Shown: piece after piece, positions 33,802 to 44,540 of the stretch | Numbering within the stretch: the first letter of the stretch is position 1 | Layout of the letters: the number at the start of each line of letters is the position of its first letter | Assembly: GCF_001544015.1 (NCBI RefSeq) | Contig: NZ_AP014924.1 | Coordinates: forward strand, 434,001-498,000 | Length of the DNA: 64,000 nucleotides | Reading direction: 5' to 3' | From: Limnochorda pilosa | Lineage (GTDB): Bacteria; Bacillota; Limnochordia; Limnochordales; Limnochordaceae | Program-made: the position numbers and the translations under genes | Notes under the pieces: model-generated | Seen by the model: only the letters and a program-made list of their open reading frames with translations | What the model was told of the DNA's origin: nothing | Database searches by the model: none

Positions 33802-35213
33802 CCTCCCGGCGCGGGCTGGCGGGGCCTGCGCTCCTCGCCGCCGGGGTGGCGCTGCCGGCCCTCCTGCCCCATCAGGCCTTCGGCATCCTGCCGCTGGTGC
33901 GGGAGGCGATCGAGCTGCTGGACAGCGGCCGGCTCCTCCTGGCCGCGGGGGCGCTGGTGGTCCTGAACACGGTGCGGGCCGTCCCCATCTACCTGGGTGC
34001 CTTCCTGACGGCCGAGGCCGTCAAGACCAGCGCCCACGGGCAGGCGCGGCGGTGGCTCAGCTGGCTCGCGCCCCTGGCGGTGATCCCCACCGCCTACGTG
34101 CTGGTCCAGTGGATCCACGGGGTGCACTACGACTTCGGCGGCCCGGCCATCGCGGGGGTGTTGGCCGCGGCCCTGGTCCACCACATGGCCGAGGCGACCC
34201 ACGGGCGGTTCATGCGGGGCGCGATCCTGACCGTCTTCCTCCTGGGCCTCCAGTGGTTGGACGTGGTACCGGCACTGACCCGGCATGGGTTCGGGAACGG
34301 GGAGCTCTCCATCGAGATCAAGCTCGCGGCCGGCTTCCTTCAGTCTGAGCGCCTCTTCAACCTCTGGGGGCTGGCCGGTTTCGACGTCTTCACGGCCATT
34401 GCGGTCCTGATGGCCAAGTTCATGGTGGACTACCGGAAGCACCTGGCAGTGATCGTTGCCAGGCAGCAGGAGGAGCTGCAGGTGGCCCGGGCCGAGGCCA
34501 GGGCCCGGGAGGAGGCCGAGCGGAACCGGGCCCTGGTGGAGGTCCAGGCGCTGGTCCACGACCTGAAGACCCCCCTGGCCACGGTCTCAGGCCTGGCGAG
34601 CCTCCTGGGGCTCTCGCTGCCCGTCGCCTCGGACCGGCGGCTGCGGGCTCACGTCAGCCGGGTGGAGAGGGCGGTGGCCACCATGAGCCAGATGATCGCC
34701 GAGATCCTCTCACCCCAGGCGGCCCGCCGGGTGGACGGCCACGAGCTGATCCGCTACCTGCGGGCGCAGCTCTCGGCCGTCGACAATCCGGCGGTGGGGG
34801 CAACCCCTTCGACCAGGCAGCCCCGGCCCACGGTCTTCCTGGTTACGGACCGCCTGCCGGCGGTACGGGTCAACCTGCTCAGGGCGAGCCGGGCCCTCTT
34901 GAACGTGCTCACCAACGCCCGGCGGGCCGCGGGGCCCGAAGGCCGCGTGCGCGTCCAGGTGGCGGGGACCTCACGCGAGCTCCGGATCCGGGTGCGGGAC
35001 TGGGGGCCCGGCATGGACGCCGAGACTGCCCGGCGCGCCTTCGAGGCCGGCTTTGGTCGCTCGGGCAGCTCGGGGATGGGGCTCACCTTCGCCCGCCAGG
35101 TGGTGGAGGGGGAGCTGGGCGGCCGCATGACGCTCAGGAGCCTGGAGGGCCGGGGGACCCTGGTGGTGGTCCGCTTTCCGGCGTGCAGGGAGGGTGAGGC
35201 AGATGGCGGGTGA
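33798..35213 (+). CDS. Membrane sensor histidine kinase of the poly-gamma-glutamate locus
   Basis: This 471-residue protein starts at ATG 33798, overlapping the pgsW stop (ATGA). The N-terminal 210 residues hold about six membrane helices. A coiled coil follows and then the H-box with the phosphorylated H254 in LVHDLKTPLA. The ATPase domain has an N-box (NVLTNARRAA), RVRDWGPGMD (G1) and GSSGMGLTFARQVVEG (G2). It is coupled to the response regulator next to it. The multi-pass sensor region suggests detection of a membrane-linked signal such as polymer or wall stress. Confidence 0.9.
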   Translation: MTSRRGLAGPALLAAGVALPALLPHQAFGILPLVREAIELLDSGRLLLAAGALVVLNTVRAVPIYLGAFLTAEAVKTSAHGQARRWLSWLAPLAVIPTAYVLVQWIHGVHYDFGGPAIAGVLAAALVHHMAEATHGRFMRGAILTVFLLGLQWLDVVPALTRHGFGNGELSIEIKLAAGFLQSERLFNLWGLAGFDVFTAIAVLMAKFMVDYRKHLAVIVARQQEELQVARAEARAREEAERNRALVEVQALVHDLKTPLATVSGLASLLGLSLPVASDRRLRAHVSRVERAVATMSQMIAEILSPQAARRVDGHELIRYLRAQLSAVDNPAVGATPSTRQPRPTVFLVTDRLPAVRVNLLRASRALLNVLTNARRAAGPEGRVRVQVAGTSRELRIRVRDWGPGMDAETARRAFEAGFGRSGSSGMGLTFARQVVEGELGGRMTLRSLEGRGTLVVVRFPACREGEADGG

Positions 35214-35877
35214 GAGCCGGCGGCCACTCCTGGCGGCGATTGACGATGATCCCGGGATCCGGTACACTCTGCGGAGCATCGCCCGCCACGCGGGCTGGAT
35301 CATGGTCACCTTCCCCCAGGGTACGACGGCCCTGCGCTGGCTCGCGCGCCGGAGGCCGGACATCCTGATCATCGACTACCATCTGCCCGGCGAGAACGGC
35401 CTCGCCCTGACCCGAACCCTGCGCCAGATGGATCCGGAGCTGCCCATCGTGGTCCTGACCGTCGACGAGCGGCAGGAGCTGGCCGACGCCTTCTGGGAGG
35501 CGGGCGCGAGGGACTTCGCCCTGAAGCCGATCCGGGCCCCCGACCTGCTGGCGCGGCTCCGGGTTCACCTGGAGCGGCGGCGGGAGGCGGGCGAAGCGAG
35601 GGAGAGTGCTCCCCGCACACCGGCCGGGCCTTCCGCCGGCGGCGCCGGCTCCGAGAATCTGCCCAAGGGGATGCAGCAGGCGACCATGGAGGCGGTGATC
35701 CGGATCCTCACCAAGGCTCCCGGAGGGGTGGCCGTTCAGGACGTGGCCGAGGCCGGGGGGTTCGCCCCAGCGACGGCCTACCGTTACCTGCGCCACCTGG
35801 AGGCGCGGAGGCAGGTACGCGTCTCCCTGGAGTACCAGGCGGTGGGACGGCCAAAGAAGGTGTATAGGCTGCGCTGA
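35203..35877 (+). CDS. Response regulator, receiver plus helix-turn-helix output
   Basis: ATG 35203 (behind GGGAGGGTG, overlapping the kinase gene by 11 bases) gives 224 residues. The receiver domain has the acidic pair in AIDDDPG, phosphoacceptor D58 in IIDYHLPGENG, the switch threonine in VVLTVDE and the lysine in FALKPIRAPD. After a flexible Pro/Gly/Ser linker, a winged-helix output follows (GVAVQDVAEAGGFAPATAYRYLRHLEAR), similar to CitB/DcuR-type regulators. It probably controls pgsBCW and perhaps the degradative genes upstream. Confidence 0.9.
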   Translation: MAGESRRPLLAAIDDDPGIRYTLRSIARHAGWIMVTFPQGTTALRWLARRRPDILIIDYHLPGENGLALTRTLRQMDPELPIVVLTVDERQELADAFWEAGARDFALKPIRAPDLLARLRVHLERRREAGEARESAPRTPAGPSAGGAGSENLPKGMQQATMEAVIRILTKAPGGVAVQDVAEAGGFAPATAYRYLRHLEARRQVRVSLEYQAVGRPKKVYRLR

Positions 35878-35938
35878 AGTACACCGGAGGCTGGATCCTG
35901 GCGTGAGTTTCCGCTCTAGCCGCGGCAGATGCGGGTGA

Positions 35939-36001
35939 GTCACCATCAGGATGTTCTTCGCGGATCACCCTCCTGCGCACTTCCACGCTCAGGATGGTGA
36001 C
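35939..36001. repeat. Inverted repeat after the two-component genes
   Basis: GTCACCATC (35939-35947) and GATGGTGAC (35993-36001) are perfect 9-bp inverted copies 45 bases apart, in the 111-base gap between the response regulator and a minus-strand remnant. No T-run follows. It may be a weak two-way terminator or chance. Confidence 0.35.
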
Positions 36002-36345
36002 CGCACCGCGTGCAGCCAGGCCTCGACCTCCCGGGGGGAACGCAGGTGGATCACCCGCAGGTGGCGGTGCTCCGGGCGGTGGAAGAGCTCGGGGTACTCA
36101 CGCCTGCGCCGGCGGTAGGTCCGCAGGGCCCACAGAAGGATCGAATCACGGCTGAAGACTCGCCCCAGGCTCTCCCGGTTCCCGGACCACAGCTCCCGCC
36201 GGAGCAGCGTCCGTGCCAGAGTGCGCCGCAGCAGACGGCCCATGATGACGGGTGGGGAGAAGTCCAGCCAGACGACGGTATCCGCCGCGGGCCAGAGGAG
36301 ATCCCGCACCCTGCTGTAGTTGCCGTCGACCACCCAGCCCTCCTG
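35989..36345 (-). pseudogene. Adenylate-kinase-like (FlaR/topology modulation) protein, N-terminal half lost
   Basis: The minus-strand frame has WVVDGNYSRVRDLLWP, TVVWLDFSPPVIMGRLLRRT, LWSGNRESLGRVFSRDS and RRRRREYPELF, the C-terminal two thirds of P-loop kinases annotated as AAA or DNA-topology modulation proteins. The N-terminal P-loop (GSGKST-type) and lid start are absent; the sequence before GWVVDGNYS is low-complexity and unrelated. Without the P-loop it cannot bind ATP normally. Confidence 0.7.
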
Positions 36346-36456
36346 CCGGCCGGGGGCTCGGTCGGGCGTCGGGCCTGGGCTCGCAGTGGCCAGCGGTGGT
36401 CCCGTCTCGTGGGTCCCCATCGCTTGGCCGGGTTGATGCGTCTCCTCCACCCGAGC

Positions 36457-36604
36457 TCAACCCCCCAGCGGTTGGAGCCACAGCTCGCGGCGGCGGGGCC
36501 CGTCGAACTCGCAGAAGAAGACGCGCTGCCACCGCCCGGGTGACCGCCTCGGTCACGTCGATCCACTCGGTCGACTGGTGGCTCTCCACCGCCAGCGCTT
36601 GCAC
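36457..36604 (-). pseudogene. YjbQ family remnant with internal deletion
   Basis: The minus strand encodes the beginning (VQALAVESHQSTEWIDVTEA) and, in another frame right after it, the end (QRVFFCEFDGPRRRELWLQP, stop at 36457) of a YjbQ/secondary thiamine-phosphate synthase-type protein. About 90 central residues, including the HTTA catalytic region, are missing. This is a clean scar of an internal deletion. Confidence 0.7.
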
Positions 36605-36793
36605 GCTGCATCCCCCCGTTCCAGAGCCTCTCCGTCCGGGAGCCCCGGCCACGAGCCTCTGGGGCGCCGGACTTCTCTTATTCCCCGACCGAGCCGGGAT
36701 GCCTGCCGGCCGCAGTCGGGCCATAATGGTTTGGACGCTCGACGCCGGAGGGTCAAGCGCTGCAGGGTCGAACACGGAAAGGGGATGGGGACC

Positions 36794-37216
36794 ATGGCGG
36801 GCAAGTTCCTGCTCAGCGACGAGGAGTGGAGGAAGCGCCTGTCGCCCGAGGAGCATCGGGTGCTGCGCAGGGCCGGCACGGAGCCGCCCTGGGAAGGGTG
36901 CTTCGTGGGGACCAAGGAACCAGGGACGTACGTGTGTGCCGCCTGCGGCAACCCGCTCTTCAAGTCCGGGGAGAAGTTCGAGTCGGGAACCGGTTGGCCG
37001 TCCTTCACGCAGCCCATCTCACAGGACGCCGTGACCGAGCACGAGGATCGCTCCCACGGCATGATCCGCACCGAGGTCCGTTGCGCCCGCTGCGAGAGCC
37101 ACCTCGGGCACGTCTTCCCGGACGGCCCCCCGCCGACCGGCTTGCGCTACTGCATGAACTCCGTCGCCATGAAGCACGTGCCCCAGGGGCAGCCGATCCC
37201 ACTGGTCACGGAGTAG
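36794..37216 (+). CDS. msrB: Peptide-methionine (R)-S-oxide reductase MsrB
   Basis: This 140-residue protein starts at ATG 36794 behind AAAGGGG (a second ATG at 36785 is possible). Two zinc CxxC pairs (VCAACGNPLF, RCARCESHLGHVF), GTGWPSF and the catalytic cysteine in GLRYCMNSVAM are all present, so it is a full MsrB domain. It repairs oxidised methionine in proteins using thioredoxin. It stands alone among remnants of other genes. Confidence 0.95.
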   Translation: MAGKFLLSDEEWRKRLSPEEHRVLRRAGTEPPWEGCFVGTKEPGTYVCAACGNPLFKSGEKFESGTGWPSFTQPISQDAVTEHEDRSHGMIRTEVRCARCESHLGHVFPDGPPPTGLRYCMNSVAMKHVPQGQPIPLVTE

Positions 37217-37364
37217 ACGGTCTCCCCGGCCGGGAGGCGCCTGGGTTCCGAAGGGAGGGTCTACTACACCAGATGGCGCAGGCCCTGGGAGCCTCATGAG
37301 GCGGTCGAAGCCGCTCGCTCGACCGGCGGTGGGAGGCTGCGTGTCCATCGAAGCCAGGTCGTTA

Positions 37365-37382
37365 CTGACACCGAGGTGTCAG
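37365..37382. promoter_or_regulatory. Dyad upstream of the YcaQ-like glycosylase
   Basis: CTGACACC-GA-GGTGTCAG is an 8-bp inverted repeat with a 2-base centre, 64 bases before the GTG of the next gene. Its shape suits a TetR-type operator, but no T-run follows and no regulator gene is nearby. Confidence 0.4.
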
Positions 37383-37445
37383 GGCAGTCGCGGTCAGTCA
37401 TGGAGTTCGGCAGCCTTGCTTGCGTAGAGGGAGTGGCGTACCCCG

Positions 37446-38678
37446 GTGAGCCACGACGACGCCACGCGATCGGTCCCGGCGGCGGCCCTCCGGCGCCTGG
37501 TCCTGGCCAGGAACGGGCTCCTGCGGTGGAGCCGCGGGCGGGGCCCGCACGGTGAGGGCGGCCCTTGGCGGGACGGGCTCGGGGGCGAGGAGGGCACGCT
37601 CCAGGCCATCCGCCGGCTGGAAGCGGTCCAGCTGGATCCTGTGGCCGTGGTGGAACGGAACCACCACCTGGTCCTACGCAACCGCGTCGCGTCGTATCGC
37701 CCCGAGCACCTGGAGGCCCTCTACCGGCAGAGGCGCGTTTTCGAGTACGAGGCCAATGCCCGCTGCGTTCTCCCCATGGAGGACTACGGCACCTTCGAGC
37801 CGATGCGCGTCCACCTTCGGTTCCTCCAGCCCCCCTTCTCGCCCGAGCTGCAGGCAGCGGCCGAATACGTACGCGAGCGCTTGGCCGCCGAGGGACCGCT
37901 CCCGGCCCGGAGCCTCGAATCGGGCGACCGCGTCAAGGGCTACTGGGACGCGGCCCCGAAGACCAAGGCCACCTCCCAGGCGCTGGAGCACCTGTGGGAG
38001 GCGGGGGAGGTGGTGGTGGCCCTGCGGCAGGGAGACGAGCGCCATTTCGCCCTGTCCGAGCTGTGGCTCGATCGGCCGGGCGGAACCGGCTCCTGGGAGC
38101 CTCTGCTGCACAAGTACCTGAGGGCGTACGGTGTGGCCGACACGGGCGACTTCCGCTTCGGCTGGCGCAAGTGGCCGGCCGCCGAGCGGAAAGCGGCCGT
38201 CGAGCGGCTGGTGAGGCAGGGCGAGCTCGAACGGTTTCGCATCGACGGCGCGCGCCGCACCTACTACGTCCTGTCGGAGTTCGTGCCGCTGCTGGAGGCA
38301 TTGGCCGGTGCCACCGTGGCGCCCGATGTCTACCTGCTCCCGCCGCTGGACAACGTTCTCTGGCGCCGGGAGCGCGTGGCGGACCTCTTCGGCTTCGACT
38401 ACACTTGGGAGATCTACCTCCCGCCGGCCAGGCGCCGCTTCGGCCCCTACGCCATGCCGGTGCTGGAAGGGGACCGTTTCATCGGCCGCCTGGACGCCAG
38501 GATGGACCGGTCCGACCGCGTGCTCCGGGTGGAACGCTTGACCCTGGAGCCTGGCGTGGAGCCGTCGCCCAAGCAGATGGCCAAGGTGTGGGCGGGCATC
38601 GAAGGCCTCGCAGGCGATGTCGGGGCGACCCGCGTCGACAGGCGGGCCACTCAAGGGGCGCCGCAGCCACAGGGCTAG
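37446..38678 (+). CDS. YcaQ/AlkX-like winged-helix DNA glycosylase
   Basis: This 410-residue protein starts at GTG 37446 and belongs to the DUF1006/HTH_42 family typified by E. coli YcaQ (AlkX) and AlkZ, which unhook interstrand crosslinks. The catalytic QxD motif appears as LEAVQLDPV (near residue 60). Also present are VFEYEANARCVLPMEDY, a central winged-helix block (LEHLWEAGEVVVALR, RHFALSELW) and a C-terminal KVWAGIEGLA. A short gap of 229 bases with a dyad precedes it. A role in DNA repair is well supported by family. Confidence 0.88.
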   Translation: MSHDDATRSVPAAALRRLVLARNGLLRWSRGRGPHGEGGPWRDGLGGEEGTLQAIRRLEAVQLDPVAVVERNHHLVLRNRVASYRPEHLEALYRQRRVFEYEANARCVLPMEDYGTFEPMRVHLRFLQPPFSPELQAAAEYVRERLAAEGPLPARSLESGDRVKGYWDAAPKTKATSQALEHLWEAGEVVVALRQGDERHFALSELWLDRPGGTGSWEPLLHKYLRAYGVADTGDFRFGWRKWPAAERKAAVERLVRQGELERFRIDGARRTYYVLSEFVPLLEALAGATVAPDVYLLPPLDNVLWRRERVADLFGFDYTWEIYLPPARRRFGPYAMPVLEGDRFIGRLDARMDRSDRVLRVERLTLEPGVEPSPKQMAKVWAGIEGLAGDVGATRVDRRATQGAPQPQG

Positions 38679-38734
38679 CTCTGACGCTGCGGTGGAGGAG
38701 GGGCCCCCTGCCCTTCGGGCGTCCCGCGCGCAGG

Positions 38735-38908
38735 AAGCCTGCCGGCGAGCGCCGGCGAGATCACCCGGTGCCGCCGCCTCCTCGAGCTCACCCGGCACGA
38801 TCTGCTCGCCACCGCAGGAAACCTGACCGACGCCGTGCTGGACTGGGACCCGCCCTACCGTTCCTTTGCCCCGTGGGCCCGGTGGCGTACGATCCGCCAG
38901 ATCCTCTC
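38735..38908 (+). pseudogene. DinB-family fragment
   Basis: One frame reads LLELTRHDLLATAGNLTDAV and LDWDPPYRSFAPWARWRTIRQIL, which resembles the first helix pair of DinB-type four-helix proteins. It stops at the end of the converging GNAT gene (38907). Both the N-terminal start and the C-terminal half are missing. The identification rests on a short pattern. Confidence 0.45.
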
Positions 38909-39434
38909 ACAAGCCCTTCTCCAGCTCGATCTCGTCGTGGATGGGGATCCCATGGTCCCCCACGCGCGGGATGGTCGGCTTCGCGTCCCGGGCCGCATCG
39001 ACGGCGCCTGGATAGAGCGCCGCGAGCCGGTAGCCGCGCCGCTGGTAGAAGCGGAGGGCGTCCAGGTTGTCGTTGGTCGTGGTCAGCCAAACCCGGCGGC
39101 ACCCGGCCTCCCTCGCGACCGCCTCCACCGCCTCGAGCAGGAGGCTGCCGATCCCCTTTCCCTCCAGCCGGGCGTTGAGGCTCAGCACTTCGCACTCGGG
39201 AGCGCCGCCCGCCTCCGAACCGATGCGGTAGGTGACGGCACCCACCCGCTCGCCGCCCTGCCAGGCTATCCGCGCCTCGAGGTCGTCGAGCCGGTGGCGC
39301 TTCCCCCGGCTGATCATCGTGGTGCCGCCCCACTCGGCCGTCCAGAGCTGCTCCAGCCACGCCCGGTCGACCTTCGTCGAGGGTGGGGTCACGGTGACCG
39401 GGCCCTCTGCGCTGGGGCCCTCCACGTGCGGCAC
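38907..39434 (-). CDS. GNAT-family N-acetyltransferase
   Basis: GTG 39434, seven bases after AAGGAGG, gives 175 residues; the open frame extends further upstream but without a good start. The acetyl-CoA binding motif A is seen in LNARLEGKGIGSLLLEAVE and motif B in LTTTNDNLDALRFYQRRGY, which is typical of RimI-like GNAT enzymes. The last part (GIPIHDEIELEKGL) is a usual ending for the DUF-like GNAT group acting on small molecules. The substrate is unknown. Confidence 0.85.
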   Translation of the reverse strand: MPHVEGPSAEGPVTVTPPSTKVDRAWLEQLWTAEWGGTTMISRGKRHRLDDLEARIAWQGGERVGAVTYRIGSEAGGAPECEVLSLNARLEGKGIGSLLLEAVEAVAREAGCRRVWLTTTNDNLDALRFYQRRGYRLAALYPGAVDAARDAKPTIPRVGDHGIPIHDEIELEKGL

Positions 39435-39514
39435 GAGGCCACCTCCTTCGCGAACGGCCCACGCCTTCGACGCCGGCCGCCCGACAACCTGCGGCCGTGC
39501 CGTCTCCTGCCCCT

Positions 39515-40345
39515 GCCGCCGGCAGGAGACGGCGGGGCGGATCGTGGAGCTCGCCCGGGAGCGGGGCGCCGACTTCCTCCTCGTCGCAGGCGATGTCTTC
39601 GAGCACAAGACTGGACGAGCTCCAGCGCCGCCGGGCGGAGCTGCGGGCGGAGCTCGACGGCGTGGACACCCTCGAGGTGCGCTCGGGGTCCGGCGAGGCC
39701 GTTCAGCCGGAGGAAGAGCTGCGGGGCGTGGAGGCCAAGCTCAAAGAGCTTCTCGCCCCGTTCCTCGCCCGCTCCTCCGCCTCCTGCCGGGAGCTGAAGC
39801 TGAGCCGGGAGGAGCTGAAGGCCCGGCCCGAGCCGCACCTGGAGGGCCTCGCCGGGGCCCTGGAAGAAGCCGAGACCCGGCTCGCAGGGGCCCGTGAAGG
39901 GCGCGACCGAAGGGCGAGCGAGCTCGAGGCCGCCCGCGTGGAGAAGGCCCGGTTGGAGCAGGAACGGGCGGGGCGGGAGGCCGAGCGCGGCCATCACCAG
40001 GACACCGTCGCCAGGATCGTCGCCGAGGCCGGCTCCGAGCAGGCGGTGGAGCAGGCGTACCAGGAGGCCCGCCGCGAGCGCGACGCCGCGCGCGCCCGGG
40101 TGCAGGAGCTTCAGGAGAAGCTCTTCGTCCTCACCCGCTTGGCCCTGGCCCGCTACCTGGCCTCCGCCGAGGGCCGGCTGCTCTTCGTGCTGGACGACCC
40201 CCTGGTGAACAGCGACCCCGTGCGCCACCACCGCCTGGTGGAGCTGCTCGAGGAGGCCACGGAGGACCTCCAGGTGGTGGTCCGCACGTGTCACCCGGAG
40301 CGGTGCCGGGGGGTGGCGGGAGGGTATTACCGCATGGCGTCGTAG
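39515..40345 (+). pseudogene. Fused remnants of a YhaO-like phosphoesterase and YhaN-like SMC ATPase
   Basis: From 39515 one frame gives TAGRIVELARERGADFLLVA-GDVFEHKT, the start of an SbcD/YhaO-type metallophosphoesterase. At about 39610 the homology jumps, in another frame, to a long coiled coil (LDELQRRRAELRAEL onwards) ending in the Walker B region LLFVLDDPLVNSDPVRHHRL and VVVRTCHPERCRG of an SbcC/YhaN-type ATPase. The ends of the first gene and the start of the second, more than 2 kb, are missing. The coiled-coil ORF (39497-40345) might still be translated but lacks the Walker A half. Confidence 0.7.
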
Positions 40346-40461
40346 GGGGTAGGCAGCGCATACGATCCGCGGAGGAGCCCGCTTCATGCCCCTGACGAAC
40401 ATCCGGAAGCGTGCGCCACGGCCCCCGGGCTCGGGTCGTGTGGCTGAGACAGGGTGAGCGC

Positions 40462-41067
40462 GTGTACGACCGTGAGATGCGGCACGTGGACTGGGACGAG
40501 GTGTTCCGGCGGCAGGTCCTCCGGAGCGCCGAAGTGGAGAGGTGGCTCGACGCCCTGGCGCTCCGGGCCGACGGCACGGTCGCGGACGTCGGCTCGGGGC
40601 CGGGCTACGTCACGCTGCGGGCCGCCGCCCGGCTCGGCCCCGGCGGCTGCGTCTTCGCCGTCGACCGCCGGGAGGAGGCCCTCGCCTACCTGCGTCACAA
40701 GCTGGCGGAGGACGGGCAGGCCGGGGAGCGGGGAAGGGTGGAGACCGTGGTCTCCGACGCGGAGAGCTTCACGCTCCCCCAGGCCGTCGACGCCGCCCTG
40801 GTGACCCACATGCTCCACCACACCGACCAGCCCCGCCGGGTCCTCGACGCGGTCCTCGCCGCCCTGGCTCCCGGCGGCCTCGCCGTCGTCGCCGAGTTCG
40901 ATCCAGAAGCGCCGGGGGAGGTGGGTCCTCCGCCCGCCGAGCGGATTCCGCGCCCGGAGCTGGAGACCTGGCTCAGGGAAGCGGGCTTCGAGCTGCAGGG
41001 AGAGGTGCCGTCCGGGGTGGAGCAGTACGCCCTGCTGGTGCGGCGCCCGGAGCACCGGGCGGGATGA
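40462..41067 (+). CDS. Class I SAM-dependent methyltransferase
   Basis: The best start is GTG 40462 (201 residues); the frame opens at 40411. The SAM-binding motif I is VADVGSGPGYVTLRAA, then FAVDRREEALAYL (acidic residue that binds the ribose), VVSDAES and ALVTHMLHHTDQPRRVLDAV, as in UbiE/Methyltransf_11-type enzymes. The target is not recognisable. It follows the YhaN remnant and has no evident operon partners. Confidence 0.85.
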   Translation: MYDREMRHVDWDEVFRRQVLRSAEVERWLDALALRADGTVADVGSGPGYVTLRAAARLGPGGCVFAVDRREEALAYLRHKLAEDGQAGERGRVETVVSDAESFTLPQAVDAALVTHMLHHTDQPRRVLDAVLAALAPGGLAVVAEFDPEAPGEVGPPPAERIPRPELETWLREAGFELQGEVPSGVEQYALLVRRPEHRAG

Positions 41068-41235
41068 GGAACAGGCCGACCTTGCGTTGATGGACCTCTC
41101 TTTCACCCCATGGGTGTCGAGAAGGGCCGCGTCCTATGCGCTCCCCGTCTCCGTCTCCGTCACCGTGAAAGGGGCTGGGCGTAGTAGAGGTTGGCGACAG
41201 TGGGCGAGGTCCAAGCACGGGATGTGCAATTCCCT

Positions 41236-41610
41236 TCATTCCCGTGGCAGGATCTTGACTGTTGCAGAGCGGGCACGGAGTCCGATCATCGGGTTGAGGT
41301 AGGGGCTGCCGCGGTACTTCGCCCGGTAGGCGTCGTCGATTCGGTCTTGGATGGGCCCGTCCACCGGCTCGAAGGTGACTTCCCTGGTCATGCCGGCCAC
41401 CGTGATCCGCCCTGCCTTCTGCCGCACCGCGGCCTGGTACCAGCGGGAGTTTTGCCCGTTGTAGGCACGCACGTAAACGGCGTCGTCCACCACGACGCAC
41501 CAGACCCACGTGGGCGTGCCGTACGTCACCCCGTCCGCACGGAACGGCGAGACGTGGAGATCGTCGGCCACAGCGATCTTTTCCAATTCATCTTTTGACC
41601 ATGTGCCCAT
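41236..41610 (-). CDS. DUF2255 family protein
   Basis: This 124-residue protein starts at ATG 41610 behind GAGGAGG. It has the DUF2255 pattern: W-DELEKIAVADDLHVSPFR, TWVWCVVVDDAVYVRAYNG, SRWYQAAV and AYRAKYRGSPYLNPM. The fold looks like a small beta-barrel similar to F420/flavin-dependent nitroreductases, but the function is unknown. It is the last gene of the MerR-controlled alcohol dehydrogenase operon. Confidence 0.85.
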   Translation of the reverse strand: MGTWSKDELEKIAVADDLHVSPFRADGVTYGTPTWVWCVVVDDAVYVRAYNGQNSRWYQAAVRQKAGRITVAGMTREVTFEPVDGPIQDRIDDAYRAKYRGSPYLNPMIGLRARSATVKILPRE

Positions 41611-41646
41611 GGTGGGACCTCCTCGGAACCGTCAAACACCAGTTCG

Positions 41647-42051
41647 CTATCCCCGGTACTGTTCCTGCGTGACGTGCTCCAGCCAGTCGGCGGTCTTGCC
41701 GTCGAGGGCTTCCTGGATGGCGATGTGCGTCATGGCCGTGGTGGGCGCGGCGCCATGCCAGTGCTTCTCGCCCGGCGGGATCCAGACCACGTCGCCGGGC
41801 CGGATTTCCTGGATGGGGCCTCCCCAGGTTTGGACCAGGCCGCGACCGGCGGTCACGATCAGGATCTGGCCCAGCGGGTGGGTGTGCCACGCCGTCCGGG
41901 CGCCGGGCTCGAAGGTGACCATCGCGGCCCGCACCCTCCCCGGATCGTGCGCCTCATACAGCGGGTCTACGCGCACGGAACCAGTGAAATACGCCTCCGG
42001 CCCCTTGCCGGAAGGCTGTGAGCCAGCGCGCCGAATCTCCAATCTCCCCAC
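41647..42051 (-). CDS. Cupin-domain protein
   Basis: This 134-residue single-domain cupin starts at ATG 42051. Metal-binding motif 1 is [16 protein letters not shown] and motif 2 is [16 protein letters not shown], so all four usual metal ligands are present. The family includes proteins linked to carboxymuconolactone decarboxylases and quercetinase-like enzymes. It lies 9 bases after the aldo/keto reductase stop, in a stress operon, so a role in handling a toxic carbonyl compound is likely but inferred. Confidence 0.87.
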   Translation of the reverse strand: MGRLEIRRAGSQPSGKGPEAYFTGSVRVDPLYEAHDPGRVRAAMVTFEPGARTAWHTHPLGQILIVTAGRGLVQTWGGPIQEIRPGDVVWIPPGEKHWHGAAPTTAMTHIAIQEALDGKTADWLEHVTQEQYRG

Positions 42052-42060
42052 TCCTTCCCC

Positions 42061-44116
<2,056 letters not shown>

Positions 44117-44233
44117 GGAAACGCACCTCCTGTTGCGGACTACCCGGCCAGGGACGATCCACAGCCGTTGCACCCTTATTGTGGCCGCTGCCGGCAGTGT
44201 CGGATGAGACGAATCTCTTGGCCGGGCAAGGCA

Positions 44234-44264
44234 ACTGTAATGCATTAGAGAGACTCTAAGTCAA
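44234..44264 (-). promoter_or_regulatory. MerR-type promoter and operator of the alcohol dehydrogenase operon
   Basis: On the minus strand TTGACT (-35, 44259-44264) and TACAGT (-10, 44234-44239) are separated by 19 bases, the overlong spacing that MerR activators correct by twisting DNA. A perfect dyad TTAGAG-AGA-CTCTAA (44245-44259) lies in the spacer. It resembles operators of AdhR/NmlR-type MerR proteins. The MerR gene at 45211 is the obvious candidate regulator. Confidence 0.8.
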
Positions 44265-44540
44265 CAAGGCTTGCTAGAGTCCCACGTGGCGAGAGCCCCA
44301 AGTGGTGGTGTCAAAGTTCAGGCCGCATGGGCCGAGTCTGGTGCCTCTTGACACAAGAGGTCACCGGCGCTTCCCTTCGGGTTGGACGAACATCCCCCGA
44401 AGGGAGGCTGGCTGACCGGTGACCATTGGCTTTAGGATGGCACTTCTTGATCCATTGCGCCAATACCCGGGCATGGCAGATCTTGGAATTGCCCCGATTG
44501 CGTGGACACCCCGATACTTGCGGCATAGGCCCCGGAAAGA

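Noticed and set aside
44310-44540. Possible IS remnant
   Set aside because: Some minus-strand codons (ARVLAQWIKKCHPKANG) looked transposase-like, but there is no second motif or terminal repeat to support it.
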